The notes below the pieces were generated by a model. That model ran no database searches and had not been told where the DNA came from. It saw nothing but the letters and a program-made list of their open reading frames with translations. DNA of 64,000 nt. It comes from Lepas anatifera. Its lineage: Eukaryota > Arthropoda > Thecostraca > Lepadidae. Both the position numbers and the translations under genes were made by a program. Location: contig JAOTON010001574.1 in NCBI GenBank assembly GCA_034440635.1, positions 620,001 through 684,000 of the forward strand. Reading direction: 5' to 3'. Below, in pieces: positions 46,216 through 58,540 of the stretch. Within the stretch, counting starts at the first letter, position 1. Each line of letters starts with the position of its first letter.

Positions 46216-46929
46216 CCAAATGATACAAACAAAAAGAGCGATTGGAGGCCATCACCGTCCAACGGCCGCCGACAGCCAGCCAGGGCTGAACACGTCCCAC
46301 GGCAAAAAGGCGTTTAAGAACGACACTGTATGTGTGGGGATTTAAAATGGCGTTTGCGAGGAAAGTCTATTTGGCGGTGCGTTGTCGATTTCGCCAGCGC
46401 GCTCGTCGATTTACCTGTCACTGGCGTAAGGCGGCCGGTGATTGGTTGTTCCAACTCTGATGGTTAAATTGATGATGGTCGTGAGACAATCTTGAACGAT
46501 AATTAAGCCGGGCCATGGAAAATGTAATGGGCAATTTTCCATTGTATATGTCGTTTTCATTCAAGCATGTAACCAAAGTCACATAATATGTGCCGGGCGA
46601 CATCAATTTTTTTAGGAAACAAGAGGCACGTATCAATGTTTGGTACATTTCAAAACGCATTACTAATTCTCTTTTACTTTTGATAAGGAGTTAGCACGGA
46701 CTGCGGCCCAGAACAAGCACACTGCATAGTTAGTTCCCGGACAAAGTTTCCTGATGGCCGCCTAGACACTGAGAGGATGCTGCGGTCTCGTCACCAAGTT
46801 GGTTGCGTGTAAGGCCCAAGTGGGCCATATGTAAATGAGGCACTCGCTAGTTATAATGGCTCAAAGTAGTTTGCAAACAAATCGGCTCCACGGAAACGCT
46901 GAAGCATCCCAACCTGAGCAGCAGTCATC

Positions 46930-47040
46930 CAACAGCGGCGGATGCAAGGGGAGCTGGGGGAGCTCAAGCCTCCCTCCCCCGATGGCAGGGTGGGGGGGGG
47001 GCTGGGAGCTCAAGCCTCCCCCAATGCCAGTCTAAAGTAA
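46930..47040. repeat. G-rich block with duplicated GGGAGCTCAAGCCTCCC
   Basis: GGGAGCTCAAGCCTCCC occurs twice, about 50 bp apart, around a GGTGGGGGGGGGG run. The left edge CAGCGGCGGATGCAAGG resembles a hAT end, so this may be an older element into whose right part the next element inserted. Confidence 0.45.
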
Positions 47041-47121
47041 CTGCATAGCCGGAGGCTGTTCCGAGGTCATAGCGGGGAAGCTCCAGTCACTAGCCCCTCC
47101 CCCAAAATGGTGTCCTGGATC

Positions 47122-47278
47122 CACTGGCGGATCCAAGGCACCATTTCGGAGGCTAAGGGAACTCGAGACTTCCCGCCATCGCCTCAGAACGACCTCCGCC
47201 TATGCATTAACTACAGGCACTCTGACATTTTGCGGGGGGGACTTGAGCCCCCTAGCCCGCCCCTTGTATCCGCCACTG
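47122..47278. mobile_element. hAT-type MITE, CACTGGCGGATCCAAGG family
   Basis: The termini CACTGGCGGATCCAAGG and CCTTGTATCCGCCACTG are inverted repeats. Flanking octamers CCTGGATC and CCTGAATC agree at 7 of 8. The internal sequence is shared with 33185-33334. Confidence 0.75.
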
Positions 47279-48129
47279 CCTGAATCCTCACTGTCATCCG
47301 TTGTTATCTTACATAACAGTCGGTTCTACCCTTTTATGCTTTCTTTATAGTGACTCTCGGGATGTGGGGTACACTACAACTGAATACATTAATATGCCAC
47401 ACAGAACGACAATGATGGTGAGCCGCCTCTCTCCGCTCCGCCTTTCCTGCGCAATACGGCGTGTGCGTCACAGGCGAAAGCCCGGCAAGGAACCATTGCC
47501 CCGTTGCTATGACAACGGGTCAGGTAATGACTCACATGGAGCGGTTTCTATATCCACGAGGAACGAACTTCAGGGCAAGGGCCTGACGTGAAGGAAGTGC
47601 CGGCTATATTAGATCTAAACTACTTGAAACCGGAAGTGTTGGGCGGGAATTTAAGCTTTGTTCCCAGAAATTACAAGTTGAGTCTGGGAATGAGGATGGC
47701 CCCATTTGACGCAGAGCGAGATGATGGATGCAAATTATTCCATGCAATCTACTGAATTTCAGCCATAACACTTCATATGACCACCCATTTAGCACAGCAC
47801 TCCACATTTGGGAGCCTCGAGCTTCTGGCAGGTCCCATTACCCTATTAACCATGAGGTAATCGTGGAAGCTGTAATATCACATCCAAACCGCTTTGAGTT
47901 TTATACTCCTAATCTATTTTGAACAGGAAGCTTTATCCGCCAGACACCCCGTATGCCTCATTAACCTAGCAAGGGAATCAGCTGGCTGAAACACGTAAGC
48001 ACCGAGCAACCGCACTTCCTCAATCGGATGTTTCCTCACAGCACGGAACCATCTCATTTCAGTCACTGTAACCACAAGTGTATCACATCACTGGTAGCCA
48101 CGGATGCCGGGAGTCCTCACTTTACAGTC

Positions 48130-48148
48130 AAACACACACACACACACA

Positions 48149-48180
<32 letters not shown>

Positions 48181-48335
48181 CAGAGCAGTGTTCTATTTCC
48201 AGAAATGGTGGTTTCCGGCTGGGTAGGCGTGAGAGCCGAGCGTCGGTACCGCTAGGTGCCCGGCCGCTGGAGTGCCGCGCGGAGACGGTCGCAACGGTAC
48301 CGGTACCCGACCGGAACTCTCCCATACACCTACAC

Positions 48336-48363
<28 letters not shown>
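48130..48363. repeat. Two (CA)n microsatellites, one with a (GA)n tail
   Basis: (CA)n interrupted by one CT, followed by (GA)n, at 48130-48181; a second (CA)n lies at 48334-48363. The intervening 150 bp is GC-rich with GGTACCGGTACC-like words. Confidence 0.9.
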
Positions 48364-48368
<5 letters not shown>

Positions 48369-51300
48369 TGGTCCCATCACAAACTACGGACATACTCCGC
48401 CGATCTACAGCCACGCAGAATTGACTGGTAGAAACTAGGAGGGAGGGTCGGATGTCACCGATTCAGCTTTGAGACGAAAAATATGGGGGGGAGAGGTTCG
48501 ACTACCCCCTCTCCCCCCGGCAGGCAGTCAGTCAAGAGGGATCACCAGTGGTCGGTGTGTCAAAAACGGAAGGGTCGTGTCCGAACAAAGGTGAGGCACT
48601 CGGCAAAGCCGTCAAAAGTCGATAAAGCGTATCTCCAATCAGTGCGCAAGCGCGTGAATGATTGATAAGAATCATAAAACTCAACTATAATCTCAGTAAC
48701 CCTAATTGGTTTCCACGTTTGGAGTCACCTCTCCTCCCATTACCTGTCCTGGGTTATGATTTATGCAGTAATAAAGCAGCCTCCGAGCGGCGCCATGAAA
48801 CCCATCGGCTCAGAGAACGTTTGAACATCAGGTGGGGCCATGTCAAGCAGAAGAAGCAGAAGCGCTAGCGCCGACTTAATCACGTGAACTACTTTTCAAA
48901 AGCAGCCAGGGAACGGCAGCAACTCCAAGTTCATTTATTTTCCAACCAGCAAAAACTTTTACGTGCCCAAATGATAGTAGTGAAGTGTATTTGTTTCACC
49001 ACTGAAATAAGGCATGTTTCAGCACAGCGTTGAATTAAAAAATCCTACCAGTTTCAGTGAGTGATACTTCAGTAAGAGTTCCTTATAAAATTTATGTTCC
49101 CAGTTATGGCAGTAATGACCCATAATTGGAGAGACTCCTTCCAAAAATGGAAACTCATGTGGCAGCACTTCCATGCTGTGATGCTATGGTATTGCTGTAT
49201 TTGTAGGGCTCTAATGGGTTATAAACAGTATCTGCTGCAAAAACTGGTCAGTTTACCATAATTGCACTTTTCCCCGTTTCATCAAGCTGCTTGATGAAAC
49301 TGTCCATTTGACCCAACTCATAGTCATAGAATACACTCGGCTCAGGGCGTGGCGCACTGTTCTTGCTTAATTCACCAGAAAAAAACACACTGCTTGAAGG
49401 AAGAACAGTGTAAGAGTTAAGGGTCATTTGATGCCTAGTAGTGTAAAGCAATGAAACAATTGCGTAATCACCACTTTTGAGCATTGCTTCAACTGATAAC
49501 CAATAGCATCGATAACTTTTCTCATGCATTGGCCCGCCACTGTGCAAAATCCTGGCAGCACTTGCTCTGCGAAAAATAATATATCTAGGACATTGGATGC
49601 GATGAAGAGTTGTTTTCGTCTCTTATTTTCCATGATTTGTAATTTAAAAGATGTCTATGCATCCAGTTCAAGTTCTGGAAGATCGTTTCAAAACAGTTTG
49701 TTGAGCCTGTATCTTCCGGTGTAGCGAGATCATAATATTTGAATGAATATTTAAACTGAAGTTCAAAGCCAGGTATCTTAATTCAAAGTAGAACTCCCCC
49801 ATTAACTAATAAATCCTAGTGTGAATCGACGGAGCAGAAGGCTTTCCCATGTTATTTTCTGGTAGGCTAGGGGGCTTTCTGAAATATTGGTCCCGAGCAA
49901 TCCCATTTTGGGAACGCGCGTTTCCAGTTCTGGAAAAATGTCTCTGGTAATGGAAACAATGGCCCATAATTAGACAGATTTTTAAAACGTCCCAAATAGG
50001 GCACCAAAAGTCACCGAAGCTTAGCTAAGGTCAGAGGATGCTTCACATCCAAGCTATGTCCCAGGGAACGCAGCAAAAAGTCGAAAAACGAAAATATTTC
50101 ATGCTTCCAGAAATGACTTCGTAACGTAAAAACAATGTCCTCAATGAATGTACCATATGCTTTGCACAGCGGTACGAACCCTTAGGTCATATCCGAAAAA
50201 CATGGAGGGGAGGGGAATGCAACACCTTCCCCTGTCAAAGAAAGTGTTTATGATCGAAAATTATTCTTGCTTTTCTTCTTTTTATAGAAGTTCTTAAATG
50301 ACGGTTATTCCTGCATTCAAAATTGAAAACTCTAAAAAATGTGTATTACGTAATGATCAAATGACCTTCATGACCTCATTTTTAACGTGGATGCCGCCAC
50401 TAACTTTATTTTCCCAAAGCACTGACACAGCTTGACCTCAGGAATGTCGCCGCCAATCTTAGTATTTCACAGAATTTTGGAGGCATAACTTTGAGAGAAA
50501 TATTACAAGTTACGGGAGATTGGGAAGCCATGACTAAAGACATAAAACGCTTGGTACCAAACAAAACTGCATCACAAGCTATCCACGAAAAGGCCTTACG
50601 TGATCCCTAGGTGTCCCCTTCCCACTGCAGTGATAAGCCTCTGGTATTTTCCCAAAAGGCGACCAAATTCCGTTTCAGCAGGGAAGATATAAAAATGTCC
50701 ACCTCATATCATACCAAACCTCTTATACAACCGGCATTATTGGCCCGTCACAACGCCTCCACGCAACGGAACTTCTCAATAAAAAAGCTGGCGTAACACT
50801 ATCCAAGCTTTCTCGGCAACGCGATGGATCTGCTTTGTTGTGCAAATCAGCATCGAACTCCAGCCTCACATTCCAAAAAGCTGTCGGGTTTTCCGCCATT
50901 TCCGACCTGCATCTGTCATGTTTCCAAGTAGTATGCTGTTCCGGCGGTATGCACGTCAATGCCGACAATTCAATGACCGACACATCCGGACCTTACGGCA
51001 TGGACTACACTGCCGGGCATTCACACCGCACAGGCGGCATTCGGGCCAGGATCAAATCTGGGACGAACACAATGACTAAATCAAAAGTTTGATGCGACAT
51101 GGTGATAAGGCTGACTTCATGACGAGAGAAAGTGGCACAGGGACAGAAGAGAAGGAGAGAGAGAGAGGGACGGAGAAAAACAGAGCCAGGGAAAAGTAGA
51201 CAGTGGAACTGTTGACAGAGGCTATTTCATGACTCCTGGCATTGGCATGTCAAACAGTTTGTGCCACAGAAGTACTGGCGCAAGTTTCCACCTAAGATTC

Positions 51301-53555
51301 ATATCTGAATTCACTCCTGGGTTATGTCCGCCGTGAATGCTGATTCTTATCTTTATGGTTGGTAATGCCATATATTCTTCTTACCCTGTAGTTTCACATC
51401 CACGCAATGCGGAAGAAATACGAGCGTAATTACCAAAAATTACAATGATGTTATTATACGGTCACTTAATGGAAGCCAGCTCCGATTCCATGCTGCCCTG
51501 TACTCATTTCTGGCTAGCCGTCAGCCACACTTCACTTAAGCCCTGTCATTGAACCGAATTACCGTTATTCATGGGAGCGTAACGCCTATCAAACACGTCC
51601 TAATGACTCTCACACGCAGCTAGGCGGCGCGCAGCCGCACACAAACGCCAAATACGCCCCAAAGTCGCCATAAAACCAGCCGGACATACAGCGCGGCAGC
51701 CAATTATACAATATGCATCGCATGGCGACGCACACACGCCTCAACCGTTTGGTTACGCGATACAATATGGCCAGCCGACTGATCCTGGGCCCAGTCACGC
51801 AAAGTTCACGCTGAATGATTCAATGCACGAATGTGAATTGTAAAGACGGCATGCGAAGTGCAATTTCTCCATTGAATGGTCCCGTGGAAGACGTGAGTGA
51901 GCCTTATTTTAACCAGTACACGCTAAATCATATCGGTATAGTTTAGCGTCTAACGGGGAAGACTCAATTAAAGATCACAAACACTTTTTGGTGACTGACA
52001 AAGTCACGCAGCTCATAAGCTAAGCTTAGAGGCGGTTTCTCCCAGCTCTTGCGGACACTCCATGTCTCGTTCTCATACACTAGGCAAGCCTCTTAATACG
52101 GGAGTCGCCACGAAATTTTTATTGAGGGGACGGACCTCAGACTGGCGGTGGCCCGGGGGAGGATGGGAGGCGAACTTTGAGCATATTACATGTTTGTTTT
52201 ATAACACTAACGATGGTGCACTTCATCAGCACATTTAAGTATGTTCACGCAAGTAAGAGGGGGAAATCTAGGTAGAGGCCCAATTTTTAGGGGGTGACCC
52301 TGATTCGCGAGTAGGGGGAAGCCTCCCCTCGTCCCCTCGTGCTTTTCGACGCCCATGCCTGTCAACCCTCGTCGCGAGAGACAAACACAAACAAGAGGGA
52401 TTACCAGAGGCCGTTACAGGTCACAGAGGTTAACCTGATGTACCGGCGATGCCGGCACCTCTTTGATCTTCGGCACCCCGCCGGCGGCGCCGTCCCGAGC
52501 CCCACGCGCGCGTTTACGCAATGGCCGTCATCCAAAGACCGAATCAATGTCCATTATGGACGCAGCATTACGAGCTGCGATTCACAGGGGACGAACAATG
52601 GGCCATCATAATTCAGACGAACTCTAAACCTGCTCCGAGGCAAATACGATCTTTGTGAATTGCGGGATAAAAGGACACTTTCAAAATGAAGAGAATGAAT
52701 CTGTCAGTATTTCGTTGGACTGCAACAAAGAGCATGGCCAGAAACTTTTACTGTGAATCGGACATCTGAGGCTTCTTTCCTGAGTACCTAGATCTGACTG
52801 ATGCTGACAATCAGGAAAATGTTGACTGTATCAAACGTGAACCGTGTTTGAAAGCTACGTCCAACAACAAAGGAATTCCAGATATTTGAGAATAAAATCC
52901 GCGTTATTATTCAGGAAAATTTCCCTAACCCTCATTTCAAGCTCAGCTAGATCCCAAGCACACCTGAAATGGTAACTGGTGTATTTTCTCCTAGGCTATG
53001 TATATTAACCTAGTTTTTTCCTAAATCAGATGGTAGTGTTTTGAGAGCTCGTTTATACGACAACCTAGTTTCACATGGTGTTAGTTGGCAACAACAATCG
53101 GGTTAGCAGAAAACTGTCTGCCAGTTTTTCAGCGATCTACAGCTTCCCAGCTTTGACCTTCCTGACTTCAACTCTTAGATTCACATTAATCTGGCAACGC
53201 TGCGATTTTCCTCCAAACGATGGAAGCCATGCACTCCACGATACAGCAAGCCAGTGCTGCGTCATTTTCCTTACGCGGCCTGACGTTCAATGCCGCTCGA
53301 TCACAAGACCATTATTTGCTGAGTGAGTGAATCACTGTACAGAGACAAATGCTTTTCTGTGCTATTGAGGCAAGGAAGGGGTGACATTGAGTGAGTCAGC
53401 GGCTCCAAGTTGGTGACAGAGCATCGACTTCAGCGAAAGGATTATGCTCTGCGGGCTTCCAAGCCTCCACGTGGATGAAGCCATAAAATAAAAGATTCGA
53501 CAATGCCTTTAAACGAAGCACTTTCGGCACAAGTGTGGGCGAAATGACCGTGGTC
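48364..53555. other. Non-coding, nothing assigned firmly
   Basis: A purine-rich stretch occurs near 51135-51185. G-rich sequence at 52130-52345 may be a decayed element with unclear ends. The minus frames at 49248-49633 read somewhat protein-like in two registers, which would fit a decayed transposon, but I cannot name a family. Confidence 0.35.
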
Positions 53556-53560
53556 ATCGC

Positions 53561-53612
53561 CTCGCCGCGCAGCGAGTCTCGCCGCGCAGCGAGCCTCGCC
53601 GCGCGACGGACG
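53561..53612. repeat. 17-bp CpG-rich tandem repeat
   Basis: CTCGCCGCGCAGCGAG-type units start at 53561, 53578 and 53595, the third being partial. Confidence 0.8.
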
Positions 53613-55025
53613 ATGTACCGTTTCGCCAGCATACATGGTGGTGGACCGTGATTTCCGACGATTAGAGTCACTATACATCACAAGCGATAAATCCACACTG
53701 TCAAATGTAGCCTCCACCAGCCATCATTACAGTCGCGGCCGCGTCCGGCTGTTCCGAAGAGTAAAACTCGAGGACAACAGTGAGTGCATTCAATACGCCT
53801 CACACATGTCCCCACCGCCAAACCAGACCCCATCTCCTCATCTGAACACACTGCGAATGTCAAAGCTTCCGGAGCGCGTCCGCCCGATTCATCTCTCTGG
53901 AAACGTATCAGGGTCGATCCTCGACAAATGTGGCCTTTTCATCAGTTCACCAACAGGCCCCACCACCTGGTCACAAGGGTCGTCCCCGAGTCGGAACTTT
54001 CACTCACCGGGACCTGAATTGCGTTTTAGAGGTTCCCAATTGAGCACGGAGAGACGCCAGTGGCTCCCAACTCAGCGTCGCCACGGAGAGTGGCTGACGC
54101 ATTGGAATGCAGTTCGGAATGTCCGGGCTTTGGTGAAGATGAAGGTGGTGGAGTGAGTCCAGGAAACTACTGTAGCCGAAGGTCGTGTGGCTATGTAGGA
54201 TTATTAATGAGTAATAGTGAAATGTACCGAGTGTGGCTGAAATATTGATGAAGGCGTGACAGCACAATTAAAACCGTATTCTAGTGCATGCACACTCAAC
54301 GCTTAGGAATGCTTTGAATCTGCTGCTTCACTAGCAGTGATATCCCGAAGCCTTTCAGCTTCAGCCAAAGACAGTATTGATGAACAAAACCACTTAAAGC
54401 CATCCTGAAAACAGGGACGTCAATCTGCCCCTCCCTTTCCACGGTCGTTCAACCTTCTCCGTAAGACAACAACCAACCAACCACGTTAATGACCACTTCA
54501 ACCCAGTCGAGGAATCATCTGCCCCTGCCCTGCCGCTCACGAAGCGGTCCGACCTCATTCCATCGCTCTCAACAATCAGTGCTGGAATGTGCCCCACCAG
54601 CAGCCACTTGCCCCACCAGAGCGGGAAAGACTCACCACGCTGGAGAGGAGCCGATCGGAAAAACCCCGCTGAGAAAACCACAAGTTGGCGCAAAATATTG
54701 CGACAATTTCAAGAGACATTATAACAAACACGCAGAAAAGACTGGATCTGCTTCCAAATACTTCGAAAAATCCTATCAGAACGCCAGTGGGATATCGAGA
54801 GGGTCCTTGGGGCCATTACACCTTAACGCCAGAAGTGTCCCTGTCAGGGCAGTGCACCCTTCCCCGCTCCCTGCCACCAGCAAACGTGTCTCAAGACAAG
54901 ACAAATGCCGTCAGCTTGTAATCTACTTCGGGGGTGTTCCGGAGACGAGGGCTTCCCCTAAAGGTAGCCCCTGATTCCCCGTGGTGTCTATTTTGATCCC
55001 TCGTCTGTGTTCTGGGCGCCATCCA
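53613..55025. other. Non-coding, nothing assigned
   Basis: Frames of 173 (53635-54156) and 161 (54489-54974) codons on the plus strand have no domain I recognise, and neither is bounded by convincing splice sites. Confidence 0.35.
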
Positions 55026-55028
55026 GAC

Positions 55029-55485
55029 TTAGTGGGAATGTGACACCTTGGTCGAATCCTGGAATTTAGTGCAATTAGGCGTACTTTTAGCCGAAAATAA
55101 TGAAACCACTCATGATTTATATGAAAAATGTACAATAAGCTCAATATTTTGATTTTTAAAATACTCCTCTGGAAAAAGAAATAAATATCAGCCTGTGGAT
55201 AATGTCACGATCTGACAACCATTACCATACTTGAAACGCTTCAAGAGCTTCGATTGGCTGATGCTCATCGTGACGTCAGCATATGTCGTCACACCAGCAG
55301 CTCACAACAATGGCCGCCCGGTGAGGGGTTGATGAGGGGTTGGTGTCAGGTAGGTTTTAGCTTTTTTCTACGGAAATATCGAGTTCCAAGACAAATGATA
55401 TATGGAGTACCGGGTTCTACGACTTGCTTTACAACTTGGCTATCTCAATTAAAATCACTTTATGGAGGTGCCACATTCCCTTTAA
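55029..55485. mobile_element. TTAA-type MITE carrying CCAAT box plus CRE, copy 2
   Basis: It is 457 bp long, the same length as the copy at 24125-24581 and in the same orientation. The left edge has decayed (TTAG, then TGGGAATGTGACACCTTGG); the right edge AGGTGCCACATTCCCTTTAA is intact. ATTGG at 55253 and TGACGTCA at 55271 keep the same 18-bp offset as in copy 1. Confidence 0.85.
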
Positions 55486-57490
55486 TGTAGTCGCACGCGC
55501 GCAGCTGGGTGGGACACATATAACCTCAGGTCTGCTCCTAAAGCTGTCTGATTTACTTACTTTGTACACAGGAGGAAAATATGTTGCCTTAATTGAATTA
55601 GGAAAACCTTTAAGCTCAAAGGCGTTGCCGTCAAATACGTCCTTTTTCTCCCAGAGGAGTTCCAGAAAACATTTTCAGACAACCTGATGTTTGCTTCTAA
55701 AGCCCTATACAAGGCACCATCTCTTAATCAGGAGAAAACTCTGATTTCTTTATTAGATATTTGAGCCCTCTCAGTCATCACAGGTGCCTCTGTCTGTTCT
55801 CTTCCGATCTTCTGCTTTCTTTGATGTGTGAGAGCTTGGCGAATTAACTAATAAGCGGGAACTGAAAGCATCCAATTAGCTTCCCTCCCAACCAACCCGG
55901 GGCGCCTCTTAGTCCTCAACCAAACCCGTACCTTCCAATTAGCTTCATATGGGGGTTTGGTTTTGTTAGCTTTTGTGATGTGAATGTAGTTGAGCACATC
56001 TCCAAAAATTTTATATCAGCAACTAATGGGTCAATCGAGCAAAATGGTGCATGCAGGGTTTGTTTCAGACTAAGAATTCAACCATATGAATTTTAACATG
56101 CAGGTTTTACGTACATGCGCAGTAGGCGCATATATTTAGTGCGGAATATGTCAAGAACTTACAGCATAGCCTTATCAGTTGGTGCCTCGTTACTCCCCGT
56201 CCTCTCAACTCATAAAAAATTACCAATCGAACCCGACAGAAGTTTTTGCACTGAATTAGTAAGAGGTATCAAATGCAACTAAGACAGCGCATGTGTATGG
56301 AAGCTACTGCACATGCACAGAAGTTCATTTAACATGAAAAACAGCCTGCGGTCTACCGGTGCTCTTAAAAGCGTCGTAGAACTGAATCTGCACTGAAGTT
56401 ATACCAAGTAGGCGTCAGAAACGCATTCACCAATGGATGAACAGATGAGTGAAAAAAACGGAAAATGTCTGCCTGAGTTAAGCACACGGCGAATATTGAT
56501 TGACTAGGTTCTGATAACGTACATAGTTCGTCGGCCACCCTATTTTGGTCTCGAACAAAGCATGCGTTGCAGGCAAAATTCGCTTCTTCTTCTTCTGGCA
56601 TCAGTGAATACATTTTTTGTTCGGAAAATCCAAACCGAACTTGTACTCCGTCGAATTTCCCGAATTCCAACAGTACGTCCTCTGCGTTAGGTACGACCAA
56701 AAAGTTCAGACTAGAAATGAGTCCAGAAGTAGCCCACAAGGATCTCGTCTAGCTGGAAAACATGATCGCCTTTTCCCTTTCATCAGTATGCTATCCACAC
56801 TGTGCAGCCCGGCGTCGACCCCAAATAACACCATTCTCTTCGTTGCCGTTCTGACCCTGAGCTGCACGGGACCCGGTACGATCACACAAGTGCACTGTAA
56901 ACGTAGCACCACACATTTCCAAAGGAAATCGTCCAGGCATTTCTCACACAGGTACGCTACAGTGGTATTCATTACTTTACAGGAGAAGGGAACAGTCTTA
57001 AATGGCTGAAAACAAGTCATGTAGTTTTAGTATAGAGAATCTAGCGGCTGGCGCACAAATAGAATCACGCTGTTATCTACTGAAGATCAACAGAATGGCA
57101 GTCAAATGTTTTTTGCTGAGGCATCGACAGGCATCTTGAACCGAATAAGGCAGGCACTCGGCTTTATGATGTATTTGAATGTTTTATGGATCAATGAACA
57201 AGACAAATGCCCGCTGAATATCTTAGTCATTTGAAACGCTCCCTCCTAAAAGAACCTTCTCAGGTCATTCATTCCGATACCAAAGATGTAAGGGGCATTT
57301 AACGATCATTCATCTTCCTGTCTGTATCGCCGCTCGTCATTAGGAATTCCAGCTGCGTCCAAGGTGACACCAGGTATCCTGACAGCGTGCAGAAGCACCA
57401 CCGAACACGGAAACCCTCTCCACCGAGCAAGAACCGGAGTAGGCAAGGAAAAGTCAGACACCCAACTCTTAAGCCAGTAGAAAGTGCTCT
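55486..57490. other. Non-coding, with a possible decayed coding remnant at 56.4-57.0 kb
   Basis: Two minus-strand frames, 56706-57020 and 56365-56739, run on from one another with a register change near 56710-56740. They contain protein-like text with several cysteines (YLCEKCLDDFLWKC, FACNACFVRDQ) and an acidic run. I do not recognise a family. This could be a degraded transposon or retrocopy, or chance. Confidence 0.25.
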
Positions 57491-57496
57491 CTCCCC

Positions 57497-57627
57497 CTCT
57501 GTCTCTGTCTCTGTCTCTGTCTCTGTCTCTGTCTCTGTCTCTGTCTCTGTCTCTGTCTCTGTCTCTGTCTCTGTCTCTGTCTCTGTCTCTGTCTCTGTCT
57601 CTGTCTCTGTCTCTGTCTCTGTCTCTG

Positions 57628-57710
<83 letters not shown>
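57497..57710. repeat. (CTGTCT)n followed by (CT)n microsatellite
   Basis: About 25 CTGTCT hexamers (57497-57650) pass into about 30 CT dinucleotides (57651-57710). The pyrimidine-rich strand is open in all frames, which explains the long Ser/Leu/Val and Arg/Asp/Glu frames on both strands. The CT part can form triplex DNA. Confidence 0.97.
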
Positions 57711-57713
<3 letters not shown>

Positions 57714-58400
57714 CATACACACACTCCTCGCGCGCAGGTCAGGGGCCAAGGCAGTCAAACTAACTAGCATATCATTACCATCTACACTGGATTCACATGG
57801 TAAACAACCCACTTCCCCGGCACAATTACCGGTCTTGAATACATATCACGACCCAAGCCCGCTTATCCCCAGCTTTCTTGTACTGCAGCACTCGTATGCG
57901 CAACGCTAAATTATATCGGGCAGAGAGGTTTATGACGTCATAAAGTATGGCGGCGGCCGCGGGCGGCGCTGCTTCTACCTGTGCATTGGGAGGCCATCAG
58001 CTGGCATCCCATTGTGATCCGTGCCTGACACCGCGGGCAATCGTAATTGGCTCATACAAAGTCGATCAGTAGGGTGTTGCAGGTAATCGAGGCTTCCCCC
58101 CGGCGAGTACACGATGTGATCGACTACCTGAAAAGCTCGAGGGAAGGCCGGGACATATAATGTGCGGCTAAGCTAATTTCTTAGATTTATCAGCAAATTG
58201 AAATGAGTGCCCTGTAGGGAACTGCAACTGGATAGACACATGAAAAACAGTTATCCTTTACAGCCACAGCCTGAATGATAAAACCACAGAGCATGGAGAT
58301 AGAAGAGATGTGACTTGAATTCGAACACAGAAATGATCGCTGGCGAGCAATAGCTAGAAACCTTCACGTTCAGCAGGGTCTGAACTCTTGGGGTTTTACA
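57711..58400. other. Non-coding, nothing assigned
   Basis: It contains a CRE palindrome at 57933-57940 followed closely by a short GGCGGCGGCCGCGGGCGGCG stretch (57950-57968). Confidence 0.45.
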
Positions 58401-58404
58401 ACGA

Positions 58405-58540
58405 ATAAACTGCTGATGGCACGCTGTCACCCTGTTGGAAGGGTACACTGGGATCAGCTAGTCCTTATCCAATATTCCCTCCCGGGATTCGAAACCAGGC
58501 CAGCAGCGTGGAAAACCACTGCGCCACCGCACCCTCTCAG
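58405..58540 (-). mobile_element. tRNA-derived SINE, diverged copy
   Basis: On the minus strand the head GGTGGCGCAGTGG is a good A box and GGTTTCGAATCCC a good B box. The body shares ATAAGGACTAGCTGATCCC and CCCTTCCAACAGGGTGA with the 13871 copy but stops short of its 3' end. Confidence 0.7.

Noticed and set aside
49248..49633. Possible transposase fragments on the minus strand
   Set aside because: Two short registers read protein-like but match no family motif I can name, and there are no terminal repeats around them.
53993..54010. GTGAGTGAA donor on the minus strand near 54003
   Set aside because: No acceptable acceptor or coding text upstream of it.
57299..57909. Several 80-168-codon frames on both strands
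   Set aside because: Stop-free CTGTCT/CT microsatellite read in all frames.
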